Numbered from the stretch's first letter, positions 17,402-26,458 are shown. The stretch is DNA of 49,433 bases from an uncultured Brachyspira sp. (GCF_949287625.1 NZ_CASEGO010000007.1:1-49433), one strand, 5' to 3'. Notes: generated by a model from the sequence alone, not told the origin. Numbers and translations: made by a program.

Positions 17402-17664
17402 CTATGTCCCATCCTATTTCCTAAATTGCTTCTAATAGAATAAGCCTGAACAGCATCATAATCAGGGTTTATTTTTTTAAGTTCGTCCATATACTGCTTT
17501 CTTAACTTTATTAAATCATCTAAATCTTTATAAGTTACAGACTGATTGACTTGACCATCTCCGAATGTATATCCTTTTTTATTGCCTGTTGCTTCTATTT
17601 GCTCATCAAGTTTTTTGATTTTTTTTATTAATTCTTCTTCAGTATAAATGCTTTTTAAAGGCAT
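17398..17664 (-). CDS. gpW-like head-tail joining protein
   Basis: 88 residues. Two helices around a short hairpin, with Y...DGQVNQSVTYKDLDDLIKLR, match the small gpW family, whose members carry a G..SVTY.s..eL...i signature before the second helix. In lambda the order is terminase - gpW - portal, as here once the methylase cargo is removed. The ATG at 17664 has GAGG five bases upstream, and a late promoter lies 30 bp upstream. Confidence 0.75.
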   Translation of the reverse strand: MPLKSIYTEEELIKKIKKLDEQIEATGNKKGYTFGDGQVNQSVTYKDLDDLIKLRKQYMDELKKINPDYDAVQAYSIRSNLGNRMGHR

Positions 17665-17692
17665 AATAACCTCATATCATTTTTATAAGCTA

Positions 17693-17728
17693 ATTATACA
17701 ATTTTGTTATTTTTTAATAAGTGAATCA
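17693..17728 (-). promoter_or_regulatory. Late promoter copy 2 (upstream of gpW-like gene)
   Basis: Minus-strand TGATTCACTT (17719-17728), a 20-bp spacer and TATAAT (17693-17698) preceded by TG. The predicted start lies about 22 bp before the gpW-like ATG. It sits directly after the methylase cargo, so head genes can be transcribed independently of whatever is inserted upstream. The match to the 2.9-kb copy extends at least 15 bp upstream of the 10-mer (TCTCATAAATC then A-rich). Confidence 0.75.
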
Positions 17729-17822
17729 TTTTCGATTTATGAGAGTTTTTTTAAATTTATAATATTGATTAAATATATAGAAAATATTTATTATGGTATA
17801 TTAATAAAAAATTAATTATATT

Positions 17823-20165
17823 TTAAATAGAAGAACTATAAGGTAAAGATTTTATATAATTTTCCATATATTCCCAATCAGGTTCATATTTATTATTTTC
17901 ATTTAATATAGAAGGTAATTTTATATGTGATTTTTTTAACCTTTTTTGACTTGCTTTTCTTCCATAGCCATATCTATATTGCTCTTTATTTAAAATAGTT
18001 ACTAAAAACATAGCAATATATGGATTTAACAAAAATTTAGGTATTAATTTTTCTACATGATCACTTGCTAAAAATGGAAATTCTTGATAAGCAGCATATC
18101 CAAGAACTGCCGAGTCTATTGTTATAACATTTCCTTCTTCTGTGTAAAAATCATAAAATCCTGAAACCCCGTTATTGCTAGCTTGTGTTGTAACATAAGG
18201 ATATATTCCGTTATTTAAATTAGGAATATCATCAGGAGGAGTAGTTTTAGAGCCTTTTATTTTAAATAATTCAGTTAAATTAAAATAATTCCAATTGTTA
18301 ATATTCAACTTTATAGAATTATTACTTACAGATATAGAACTAATATCATCTTTTTTATTAGAAGCCAATTTATAAATGCAATAATCTTTTATAGTCTTTT
18401 TAAAATCATTATCATTTATATTTGTATATGATGTTTCTAAATATTCCTCGGCACACCATTCATCTTTATAGGATAATTTTTTTGTAATAGATAAACCAGA
18501 AATAGATTTATTATTTATAAATAAATCTATCCAATTATTTTTTATACTATCCCACTTTTTGTTATAATCATACCTTCCTTTATCTTTCTTTTTACTAAAT
18601 CCATCATCTTTAAAATAACCTAAAAATGTTGTTTTTATAGATGAATGCGGTACTTTAGCTTCTATTACTATAATACAAGTATTAGTATTTACTTTTGAAT
18701 TAAAAAATAACTCATTAGGCATTGATAAAACAGCTTTTAATGTATGATTTTTTAAAATTATTTCTTTTAATTTCAATCTTTTACCTTTTTGAGCTAAAAC
18801 ACAGCTCATAGGAACAATAGCGATACATATACCATGAGGAATTAAACAATCTAAAGCATTTAAAATGAACTCCAATTCTTCTTTATCTTGTTTTTTATTT
18901 GACTTGTATGGAGGATTAAGAAAAGCTATATTAGGTTTTATTTCTTTTATTTTTTCTATAATATCTTCATCAAAACAACTTCCTAAAAAAATATTACTTT
19001 TACCATCTCCATGTAAAAACATATTAGAAACAGCTAGTGGATATATTTCAGGTTGATATTCTGTACCATATAATTGATTTTCTTTTATATTTTTTTCTTT
19101 TTTCAAATCTCCATGAGATTTTTCTATCATTTTTTTCATTGCTGAGACTAAAAATCCAGATGTACCTGTACAATTATCATATATAATATCATCAGGTTTT
19201 ATGTCAGCAAGATCACAAAAAAAATCAGTTATATGAGGAGGTGTAAGAACTATTCCTAAACCTTTGTCAGAATTAGAATATCTTAAAAATTCAATATAAA
19301 ATTGACCTAATATATCATAATATTTATATGTTCTAGCATAACTATTAATATTTTCATCAATATCATATATAAGATCTTTTAAAACATTTTCTTCTTCTTT
19401 AATTAAACTAGTATGATTCTTTATAAAGCTATAATTATCTATAAATCTGTCTATTTTGTTATTCTGCAGATTTTCATTATTTAATTGCTCTTTTATAGTC
19501 TCTAATAAGAAATTAGCTAGAATTTGTGATGAAGAAATATTACTGTAATCTCTATAAAAATTAGGATTTTTTAAAGAGATTAATATACCACTTACTAACA
19601 AACTCCTTTTATCCTCTTTAATTTTTAAGCTATGTAATTTCTCATTTAATATTTTAGAATAATTTAATAGATTTTCGTATTTTTCTTTCCTTTTTATTTG
19701 ATCTTGTGTTATACCTGATATAATATCTTCTATTGATAAAAGAGTATTCCCAAAAATACGCTCAGATTCTTGCATCAATTTTCTTTGTATAAAATATGAT
19801 ACTTTTAATTCTCTTTTATCCATTCCACTAACCGCTATAGACAATACATTATATTCTTTTGATAAATAAGAAGAATAAAGTAAAACACCATCAACCGCAT
19901 ACTCTGAGTATCTATTTCTATCTTCACTTTCATGTCTTAATACATCTGCTTTACATTCTACTAAAATAAGTAAATCATGTATTTCTTTAATTCTTATAAT
20001 AAATTCTGGTTTTCCCTTCCCATACCCTTTTTTTGAAGCATTTTGTAGCAATTTATTTATTTTAGGAACACTAGATATTTGTTCTTCTAACACTATGTTA
20101 TTATAAAACGGATCTCCCTTAAAATGTTCTCTTACAATATCTTCTGTAATTCTTTCATTTACCAT
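17823..20165 (-). CDS. Type IIG-like restriction-modification protein 1 (nuclease + N6-MTase + TRD)
   Basis: 780 residues in three parts. Residues about 1-110 are a PD-(D/E)XK-type region with PEFIIRI and VECKAD (69-74). Residues about 270-600 are a gamma-class N6-adenine methyltransferase with TPP (308-310), DNCTGTSGFL (330-339, SAM loop) and NPPY (417-420). Residues about 600-780 are an HsdS-like target recognition domain with the IDSAVLGYAAYQEFPFLASD strand region and a YGYGRKASQKRLKK loop. One chain with all functions fits type IIG/Eco57I-like enzymes. It has its own promoter. Activity as a nuclease is inferred; it could be methylation-only. Confidence 0.78.
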   Translation of the reverse strand: MVNERITEDIVREHFKGDPFYNNIVLEEQISSVPKINKLLQNASKKGYGKGKPEFIIRIKEIHDLLILVECKADVLRHESEDRNRYSEYAVDGVLLYSSYLSKEYNVLSIAVSGMDKRELKVSYFIQRKLMQESERIFGNTLLSIEDIISGITQDQIKRKEKYENLLNYSKILNEKLHSLKIKEDKRSLLVSGILISLKNPNFYRDYSNISSSQILANFLLETIKEQLNNENLQNNKIDRFIDNYSFIKNHTSLIKEEENVLKDLIYDIDENINSYARTYKYYDILGQFYIEFLRYSNSDKGLGIVLTPPHITDFFCDLADIKPDDIIYDNCTGTSGFLVSAMKKMIEKSHGDLKKEKNIKENQLYGTEYQPEIYPLAVSNMFLHGDGKSNIFLGSCFDEDIIEKIKEIKPNIAFLNPPYKSNKKQDKEELEFILNALDCLIPHGICIAIVPMSCVLAQKGKRLKLKEIILKNHTLKAVLSMPNELFFNSKVNTNTCIIVIEAKVPHSSIKTTFLGYFKDDGFSKKKDKGRYDYNKKWDSIKNNWIDLFINNKSISGLSITKKLSYKDEWCAEEYLETSYTNINDNDFKKTIKDYCIYKLASNKKDDISSISVSNNSIKLNINNWNYFNLTELFKIKGSKTTPPDDIPNLNNGIYPYVTTQASNNGVSGFYDFYTEEGNVITIDSAVLGYAAYQEFPFLASDHVEKLIPKFLLNPYIAMFLVTILNKEQYRYGYGRKASQKRLKKSHIKLPSILNENNKYEPDWEYMENYIKSLPYSSSI

Positions 20166-20205
20166 AATAAGTACCTATAGAAATATATAGTATTATATCA
20201 TATAC

Positions 20206-20235
20206 ATTATATCTTTTTTTTTATTCTTTTGCAAA
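20206..20235 (-). promoter_or_regulatory. Promoter of methylase 1
   Basis: Minus strand TTTGCA (20230-20235), 18 bp, TATAAT (20206-20211), followed by a second TATAAT-like box. About 40 bp from the ATG at 20165. It suggests the cargo gene is expressed in the prophage state independently of late transcription. Confidence 0.45.
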
Positions 20236-20243
20236 TTTTATTT

Positions 20244-20480
20244 TTATTTATTATTAAAATAATGATTTTTATTAAAATTTACAGATAGAATATCATCATA
20301 TTTCTTTTTTTCTAGGCATTCATCTAATAACAATAAAAACTCTTTATTATGAGTAGTAATAAAAAATTGTATTTTATCAGAATATGAAACTATAATTTCT
20401 ATTAACTGTTTCATATCTTCAACAAATAAATAATTTTCTATAATACAAGAAAAACAAATGTATGGATATATTATAAAAAT
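20244..20480 (-). pseudogene. C-terminal remnant of an AAA/ABC-type ATPase (OLD/RecF-like)
   Basis: An open frame with no proper start lies right after the methylase 2 stop and ends at the TAA at 20244-20246. From the ATG at 20414 it encodes 56 residues with VSYSDKIQFFITTHNKEFL: the strand and switch histidine (TTHxxEF) found near the C-terminus of AAA_15/AAA_21-type ATPases. The matching N-terminus with a Walker A motif lies on the other side of methylase 2 (23181-23324), in the same orientation. I read the two as ends of one gene whose middle was replaced. Confidence 0.65.
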
Positions 20481-23077
20481 TATTTTAAACCTATATCGAC
20501 ACTTATATTATTTATAATGTTAAGTTCAGATATAATATTTTTTTTAATTTCTTCTATTTTCAAATATTTTTCTGCTATTTCTTCTTGCTTAATCATATCG
20601 TAATTTCCATTATTATCAATTGGTATTTTTATTTTTATTTTTTCTATAAGTTCTTTTCCTAATCTTTTATTAGAACCTTCGCCTACTTTATGTAATGGCA
20701 ATATATTGTTTAATATTGCGTATAAATACTTTATTGATATTTTATTTTTAAATTCATCTTTTAAAAATAAAGCTCCACAATGTGTTGTCATAGAAAACTT
20801 GCCATTTCTAATAAAAACTGTACCAACATATGTACCATCTGTAGTCCAAGTTAAACATTCGCAATCATAATCATAAGTGTTTATATAATCAATTATGCCT
20901 TCATCTGTTGTTTTAGAGGAATATACAGGAAATACACCTTTATTTTTATTCATATATTTTTTTGTATATTTTGAATTACCTTTTTCTACAAAAAAGAGAC
21001 CTGTTTCACCTCCTATATATTTTTCAGTCATTTCACAGGTTTCTGTTAGAGAATACATATCTATTAACTGCTGATGTTCTTTTACATTATCTACTATCAT
21101 ATTTATCGTATTTGAAAAATCAAATATAGAAATAGGTTTATTTTTTTCTATTATTCCTAATTCAGCTTTTTCAGTTTCTGTCCAATCTTTTTCAATAATC
21201 CATTGTGTTTCAATATTATCTATAAATCTACTAATATCCTGTATTTTGCATCTATTATCTAAATTGATTTCTGAAAAATATTCTTTATTTCCCTTAAATA
21301 AATTAAATAATTTTACAGCTTTTTTTAAATCATCTTGTTCTATATCAAATCTGTTTATATCTCTACTTTCTCCTATTTCGCTACACAAATAAGTAAATAC
21401 AGGTGATATTTGTGTATCAGATAAATTATTTTTTTTAGTTATAGCTAATATATATGTTTTTTTAGGAGTCGTAAAAAAAGTCTTTATAGGTAATGATATA
21501 ATGGCATCTATATAGCAGTTATCTAAAATAAATTTTCTAAGATTTTTATCATACTTTCTATTAAAAATACCATCAGGCAATATGACAAATGCTTTACCAG
21601 ATGGCTTTAATGCTCTAACAATCCATTCCATAAAAAGCCCTTCAACACCTAAAGAATTTATTTTAAAATAATTTTTGAGATTTATATCTTTTAATATTTC
21701 TTCTTTAAGATTACTGCTTCCGCTTGTAACATATGGAGGATTTGTCAAAATTAAATCATACATATTTTCAATAGGTTCTGATAAAGTTCCTAATATAGAA
21801 TTAGTTTTTAGTGTAAATGTTTCATTAAATAAATTTGCAAATTCTTTTGTATATTCAGGGTTTTCTTTTATAATATCACAAAAATAAATAAGCATATTTG
21901 CTTTAGCTAAAATAATAGTTTTTTGCTCATCTTTATCAAATCCCTTATCAAACCCAACTATTTTAATTTTACACTCTATTTTATTATCTTTTATAAAAAA
22001 GAATTTCCTAATATTTTCTTTTATAAACTCCAAAGGAAATTTGCCAACTCCGCAGGCAGGATCACATATAACTATTCCTTCTCTTAATTCACTATAGGCC
22101 ATTTCATTTATAGCTCTTACTACTTTAATTGGAGTAAAATATTGCCCCCAATTTTTTTTACTAATACTTTCTTTTAGAAAACTTTCAAAAAGTTTACTTT
22201 TAAAATCATAATCTATATATTCTAACTTTCCGTAATTATTAAATTTTTCTAATACTTTTCTAAAAACAGTACCATATCCATCTATTGCTTTTTGTTCTTT
22301 ACTAACAAATATTGTACCATTAATAATAGTTGTTTTATCTATACCAGCAGGAAATAATTCTTTTATTTTTGGTCTTATAATATCTGCATAATGCTGTAAA
22401 ACATAATTTTCTTCATTTTTGCTATATTTTTTTAAAAGTTCATAAAAATTAAAATCGCCTTTTAATATATTCAAATCACTCAAATATTTAAAAATAAACA
22501 ATTCTACAAAAGTATATAAACAGTTTTCAGGTGTAGCACCGCTAACACTCCAAACATCCTGCCATATTTGTTTAGATAAATCTGTTGGATCAATTAATTT
22601 TTTAGGTAATATTCTATCATTATTACTATTTATAGAATGGATAATGTTATTTATCACATCAAATAATTTAGTATCTTTATAATCAAATAAATATTTAAAA
22701 TCTTTACCATTTTCATCTTTAATAGTATTTCCTGTTAATACATTTATCCACAATGTTTCTTTTGTATCTGTTGCTATCATTAATTTGGTATTTAATTGTT
22801 TTGCCACATTAATTTCTTGATTAATGGCTTTATTTTTTTTATATTCAGTATTAAAATTTCTAGGAGATTTATATTCTATAATTGCTATAATATCTTTTTC
22901 TTTAGTAATTAAAGCATCAATTTTTTTTTGATCAATATCTTTACCATAATCAATATTTCTAATTATATTAGCACTTTTTAAGGTTTTTACAGTAGTAGAA
23001 CCTATATTATAAAAATTCCATGTTCCTATTTTATCAGGATTTTTAATTAAATCTCTTTGTAGAAGCTCTTCTGACAT
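20480..23077 (-). CDS. Type IIG-like restriction-modification protein 2 (nuclease + N6-MTase + TRD)
   Basis: 865 residues. The N-terminus has an HsdR_N-like nuclease core: D54 and IIEYKSP (66-72, the E-x-K pair), followed by ATDTKETLWINVLTG. A helical part leads into the methyltransferase: GQYFTP (311-316), CDPACGVGKF (338-347) and NPPY (446-449). Residues about 690-865 are an HsdS-like target recognition domain (FPVYSSKTTDEGIIDYI, CLTWTTDGTYVGTVF, then GSNKRLGKELIEKIKIKIP). It is a different subtype from methylase 1, so the two probably recognise different sites. Flanked by the two ends of a broken ATPase gene. Confidence 0.8.
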   Translation of the reverse strand: MSEELLQRDLIKNPDKIGTWNFYNIGSTTVKTLKSANIIRNIDYGKDIDQKKIDALITKEKDIIAIIEYKSPRNFNTEYKKNKAINQEINVAKQLNTKLMIATDTKETLWINVLTGNTIKDENGKDFKYLFDYKDTKLFDVINNIIHSINSNNDRILPKKLIDPTDLSKQIWQDVWSVSGATPENCLYTFVELFIFKYLSDLNILKGDFNFYELLKKYSKNEENYVLQHYADIIRPKIKELFPAGIDKTTIINGTIFVSKEQKAIDGYGTVFRKVLEKFNNYGKLEYIDYDFKSKLFESFLKESISKKNWGQYFTPIKVVRAINEMAYSELREGIVICDPACGVGKFPLEFIKENIRKFFFIKDNKIECKIKIVGFDKGFDKDEQKTIILAKANMLIYFCDIIKENPEYTKEFANLFNETFTLKTNSILGTLSEPIENMYDLILTNPPYVTSGSSNLKEEILKDINLKNYFKINSLGVEGLFMEWIVRALKPSGKAFVILPDGIFNRKYDKNLRKFILDNCYIDAIISLPIKTFFTTPKKTYILAITKKNNLSDTQISPVFTYLCSEIGESRDINRFDIEQDDLKKAVKLFNLFKGNKEYFSEINLDNRCKIQDISRFIDNIETQWIIEKDWTETEKAELGIIEKNKPISIFDFSNTINMIVDNVKEHQQLIDMYSLTETCEMTEKYIGGETGLFFVEKGNSKYTKKYMNKNKGVFPVYSSKTTDEGIIDYINTYDYDCECLTWTTDGTYVGTVFIRNGKFSMTTHCGALFLKDEFKNKISIKYLYAILNNILPLHKVGEGSNKRLGKELIEKIKIKIPIDNNGNYDMIKQEEIAEKYLKIEEIKKNIISELNIINNISVDIGLK

Positions 23078-23114
23078 TATTAACCTTTATATAAAAATAT
23101 AATACTAAGATAGT

Positions 23115-23143
23115 ATAATATAATAATATAGTATAAATTTCAA
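23115..23143 (-). promoter_or_regulatory. Promoter of methylase 2
   Basis: Minus strand TTGAAA (23138-23143), 17 bp, TATTAT (23115-23120), about 38 bp before the ATG at 23077. A good sigma70-type match in a 100-bp gap with no other gene, consistent with autonomous cargo expression. Confidence 0.5.
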
Positions 23144-23180
23144 TATTTTTAAATATAAATATACTCAAATTATTTTCTAT

Positions 23181-23324
23181 TTATTTTTCAGTAAAATAAA
23201 TTGATTCAAGCAAAGTAGTTTTACAAGCCCCTGATTTTCCTACAATGACATTTATATTCTTAAAACTGTCTACTTCTAAATGTTTTATTCTTTTATAATT
23301 AGTTATTTCAATGCTTTTTATCAT
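23181..23324 (-). pseudogene. N-terminal remnant of an AAA/ABC-type ATPase (Walker A)
   Basis: A 47-residue frame with ATG at 23324 and an upstream AGGAG. It reads MIKSIEITNYKRIKHLEV, then NINVIVGKSGACKTTLLESI, and stops. This is the canonical first strand, F/Y-KxI hook and Walker A of RecF/AAA_15-type ATPases, although the usual GxGKT glycine is Cys (GACKT). It ends right after Walker A. The C-terminal end of such a protein lies beyond methylase 2. Its intact ribosome-binding site suggests the 47-residue peptide may still be made. Confidence 0.7.
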
Positions 23325-23341
23325 TGTAATCTCCTTTTATT

Positions 23342-25381
23342 TTATTCAAATTTATTCATTTTCTCCAATGCTATGCCGTCATCGGATTTTAAATAGTTCC
23401 AAACTGCTTTATAATTAATATTACCGTTTTTATCTTTAGGCGAAATATTATCTATATAGAAAAATGCTGCTGCTGTACTGTATGCGAATATGTCCAATGC
23501 CTCGTTTCTTCTCTGTCCAGCCCTTAAACGCCATTCATATTTATTTGATGAGCTTCTTGTGTGTTTAGCTGCTTTCTCCTCTGCTGTAAGCATTCTAAAA
23601 AAGTTCATATCAATATCATTAGGAAAATATGCCCACCTTATAGGAAGCTCCTCTTTATTGTCTGCATTTTCTGATTTTTCTATTGAAAGAGCATTATATA
23701 CTTCATCTTTTGCCATTGAAGAGTTTAATATTAAAGCAGGCGGATTATGACTTTTATTATCATCTTGAAACCTGTAAAACTTACCTGTATCTTCTCCCTT
23801 AATAGCAAATACAACATTTCCGTACTTTTTACTTTTTTGATACATTCCCTCACAAAAATCTGTTACTACTGCTGGAATAAAGCCTTTATCTATAAATACT
23901 ATAGAAGCATAAAAGCCTAAATGCGATGATTTAATAATTCTCTCTAATAAAAGCCAGCATCTGCTTTGAAGGTTTGAAGTATCACCGTCTAATCTATGAT
24001 AGCCTAACATATAACTTCTATATCCTTCAGTCCATAAAAATACTCCGCACTCTATATAGCGTTTTTGTATATCTACTGCTATATTACAAAATAATGGTTT
24101 ATGCTCTAATTCTTCAATATTGAGTGTAGACTGCTTTATTTTACCGTATTCATCAATAGTCTCTTTTAAATAATTTCCTCTGTTTTTATTATAAATATAG
24201 TCATAAGGCGGTACATCTTCTATAGCCTTATAAGTCTGACCTAAAACTGTATTATAAAAAACTTTAATAAAACTGTTATCTCCGTTTTTCTCTGCTTCCG
24301 CTGCTTTCAAATAATCTCTTATTATACTCTCCCAGCTTCTGAAACCTATAGGAGCATAAAGCGATGACAAATGATAGCTTCTTCTTTTAGGGTCTAATGA
24401 TTTCGATGTTGCTATCCATTTCGCATGTCCTCCGTCCTCTGCTGTTTTTAGAAAATCTTTTTTATCAACTTCTTTCCAATGGCTTCCGCAGTATTTACAT
24501 TCATAATGAACTGATGAAGGTATCAAAATGCCTTCATCATCTAATTCATATTTCAAATTTTCAAAATCTAATATTTGAAGCTCTCCGCAGTCCTTACAAG
24601 GTACATGATAAAATCTTCTGTCGCCTTCTAAAAATCTTTGCTCTATAAAGGATTCTCCAGTAGCCATTTTCGGAGTAGATTCTATAAGTATTTTTCTGAT
24701 ATTTGAATATGCATCCGTTCTTCTTTCTGCCAAAGTTATAGCATTACCCTGTCCGCCTACATCTATTTTAGCCTCATCTGCTTCCGTTATTATCAATACT
24801 TTTATAGAGAAAGATTTTAATTTTGATATTGTCTGAAGTCCGCCTAACTGAATAAATCCGCCGTCAAAAGTTTTATAGCTTTTTGTGTTTCCTGTTTCCC
24901 TGCTTTTTTTATTTTTTACAGCCGACTTAAATAAATGTCCTAATCCTGATTCTTCTATTGAAGGACTTACTCTTAAAGTAAATATCTGCTCGGCAACTTC
25001 CGAAGTAGAAGCCAAAAACAAAATAGGTGCTGGAGAATTGCCTAATAAATACATTATTAAGTTTTCATCAAGTCCTACTGTAGCTCCAATTTGTGCTCCT
25101 TTCATAAAGTCAACATACTGAATAGGGCTGTCTTCATCAAAGTTTCTTATTATCTCTCTTAAATAAGGCGTAACCTTAAAAGAATAATAGCCCGGTATCG
25201 CTGAAACTCTTTCATTTAATATTCTAGTTCTTTCTATATATTCTACTATTTCATATTTTGGCTTTACTTCTAAACTTCTTCTTACAATACCTTTAAGGAA
25301 ATTTAAATCATCTTCCTTCCAATCATTCAATATTTTTTTTGAGACTAGATCCTCTAAATTAATTTCCTTTAATCTTTCCAT
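23342..25381 (-). CDS. Terminase large subunit, lambda gpA family
   Basis: 679 residues. Lambda GpA-type packaging motor: an adenine-binding and deviant Walker A region with DFMKGAQIGATVG (residues 91-103), Walker B VLIITEAD (195-202), a four-Cys zinc knuckle (CKDCGEL and, about 35 residues later, CKYCGSHW), and a C-terminal nuclease domain with CNIAVDIQKRYIECGVFLW. The C-terminal RRNEALDIFAYSTAAAFF is also characteristic. It converts ATP hydrolysis to DNA translocation and cuts the concatemer. 3 bp downstream of the small subunit gene. Confidence 0.9.
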   Translation of the reverse strand: MERLKEINLEDLVSKKILNDWKEDDLNFLKGIVRRSLEVKPKYEIVEYIERTRILNERVSAIPGYYSFKVTPYLREIIRNFDEDSPIQYVDFMKGAQIGATVGLDENLIMYLLGNSPAPILFLASTSEVAEQIFTLRVSPSIEESGLGHLFKSAVKNKKSRETGNTKSYKTFDGGFIQLGGLQTISKLKSFSIKVLIITEADEAKIDVGGQGNAITLAERRTDAYSNIRKILIESTPKMATGESFIEQRFLEGDRRFYHVPCKDCGELQILDFENLKYELDDEGILIPSSVHYECKYCGSHWKEVDKKDFLKTAEDGGHAKWIATSKSLDPKRRSYHLSSLYAPIGFRSWESIIRDYLKAAEAEKNGDNSFIKVFYNTVLGQTYKAIEDVPPYDYIYNKNRGNYLKETIDEYGKIKQSTLNIEELEHKPLFCNIAVDIQKRYIECGVFLWTEGYRSYMLGYHRLDGDTSNLQSRCWLLLERIIKSSHLGFYASIVFIDKGFIPAVVTDFCEGMYQKSKKYGNVVFAIKGEDTGKFYRFQDDNKSHNPPALILNSSMAKDEVYNALSIEKSENADNKEELPIRWAYFPNDIDMNFFRMLTAEEKAAKHTRSSSNKYEWRLRAGQRRNEALDIFAYSTAAAFFYIDNISPKDKNGNINYKAVWNYLKSDDGIALEKMNKFE

Positions 25382-25383
25382 AT

Positions 25384-26040
25384 TTACACATTCCTTAATT
25401 GATTAATAGCATTTTCTGTCTGTTCAGAGAGATATTTTTCTAATTTCATAAACTCACTGCTTAAAGCCTCTCTCAAAATAATAGTTATTTCTTCGGTAGG
25501 TACTTCTAACTCAAGTCTGTTTCTAATAATTTCAGCAAACTTTGAAGACACGCTTTTAGGTATGGTATCTATCTGCCCCTTAAAAGCAATTAAAACAGAT
25601 GGGAATATAACCTCTATAGCTTTTCTTTCTATAAGTTTTCCTCTAAGAAGCATTATCTCTATATGTTTTTTTGTAGCATCAGCAACTAAAACATTTGCTT
25701 TAGCTATATTAATATCCATATCCTCTATACTTAGAGAATTATGTTCATTATTGTCTATAATGCCTATTTTCTCATTATCAGTTATATATAGTTTTTGTAT
25801 TTCTGCTTTTTTGGATTTATTAGTTTTTTTATTTTTATCAGTTTTACCGTAAACATTTCTTGATAAAGCCCAATTATCAGCTGAAGATTTTGCTATTAGT
25901 TTTCTTCCTTTCTCATCGGTTATAAACTTTATTCTGCTGTCCTGCTTTTTAATGCATTGTGTGATGTTGGCTTTGGAACAGCCGACTAATTGTGAAAAAT
26001 CTTTTAATGTTAAATATTCTTCGCCGTTTATGATAGGCAT
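25384..26040 (-). CDS. Terminase small subunit / Nu1-like DNA-binding protein
   Basis: 218 residues. Residues 1-45 form a winged-helix/MerR-type DNA-binding region (YLTLKDFSQLVGCSKANITQCIK) as in Nu1. A Lys-rich linker (KTDKNKKTNKSKKAE) and a helical oligomerisation region with a C-terminal coiled coil follow. First gene of the late operon, preceding the large subunit by 3 bp. It would recognise the packaging site; cos/pac is probably close by. Start ATG at 26040 with AAAAGG upstream, about 46 bp after the predicted transcription start. Confidence 0.75.
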   Translation of the reverse strand: MPIINGEEYLTLKDFSQLVGCSKANITQCIKKQDSRIKFITDEKGRKLIAKSSADNWALSRNVYGKTDKNKKTNKSKKAEIQKLYITDNEKIGIIDNNEHNSLSIEDMDINIAKANVLVADATKKHIEIMLLRGKLIERKAIEVIFPSVLIAFKGQIDTIPKSVSSKFAEIIRNRLELEVPTEEITIILREALSSEFMKLEKYLSEQTENAINQLRNV

Positions 26041-26092
26041 AAAAAACCTTTTTAATATTCTTAAGAATTGGTAAGCATTAAACCATATGATT

Positions 26093-26128
26093 ATTATAAA
26101 GAAAGTTAACTAAAAAAGAAGTGAATCA
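26093..26128 (-). promoter_or_regulatory. Late promoter copy 3 (upstream of terminase genes)
   Basis: Minus strand TGATTCACTT (26119-26128), exactly 20 bp, TATAAT (26093-26098). Unlike copies 1 and 2, the surrounding sequence carries GTTAAC hexamers: one in the spacer (26105-26110) and one abutting the 10-mer (26129-26134). This copy therefore looks subject to extra control, plausible for the first late promoter. Confidence 0.75.
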
Positions 26129-26394
26129 GTTAACTTTTAGTTAACTTTTAGCCAATTTAGTTAACTAAAAAGCCTTAATTTTGATGTTTCACGATACAAA
26201 AACAGTATATAATTATCATAATATATTTTGTTTTTAATTGATTTATAATAAAATAATACAATATTAGCTATAAATCAGACTAAAAAGTGTACTATTAAGG
26301 CATTATTTTTAGTGTATTTTTTAAGAGAAAGAGGGCTTGCTAAAAAAATAAATGCCTTATGGTGTAAAATTAGTTAACTAGTTAATCAGTTAAC
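26105..26394. promoter_or_regulatory. GTTAAC operator cluster
   Basis: The palindrome GTTAAC occurs at 26105, 26129, 26140, 26160, 26373 and 26389 (start positions), several within larger near-palindromes such as TTAGTTAACTAA, plus a GTTAAT at 26381. Six copies in 290 bp is far above the chance level of about one per few kb at this base composition. Two overlap the late promoter. A dimeric regulator is likely; its gene is not identified. Confidence 0.6.
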
Positions 26395-26458
26395 TTTCAA
26401 AAAAACTTTGTGAGAAAATTTTTTTGGCGGGCACAAAAGCCCACATAAGCCGAAAAAA

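Larger units (their letters stand above)
26041..26458. other. 418-bp gene-free control region
   Basis: No credible gene. It holds the main late promoter (26093-26128), six GTTAAC hexamers, and an AT-rich middle (26190-26290). The right end (26415-26458) has a short GC-richer stretch (TTGGCGGGCACAAAAGCCCAC) just before the stop of the leftward repressor gene. Its place before the terminase genes also makes it a candidate packaging site, but I found no defining cos motif. Confidence 0.5.

Noticed and set aside
1..26040. The Brachyspira gene transfer agent VSH-1
   Set aside because: This element has a contractile Mu-type tail, methylase cargo and an early replication operon, which argues for an ordinary phage. 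I could not compare sequences directly.
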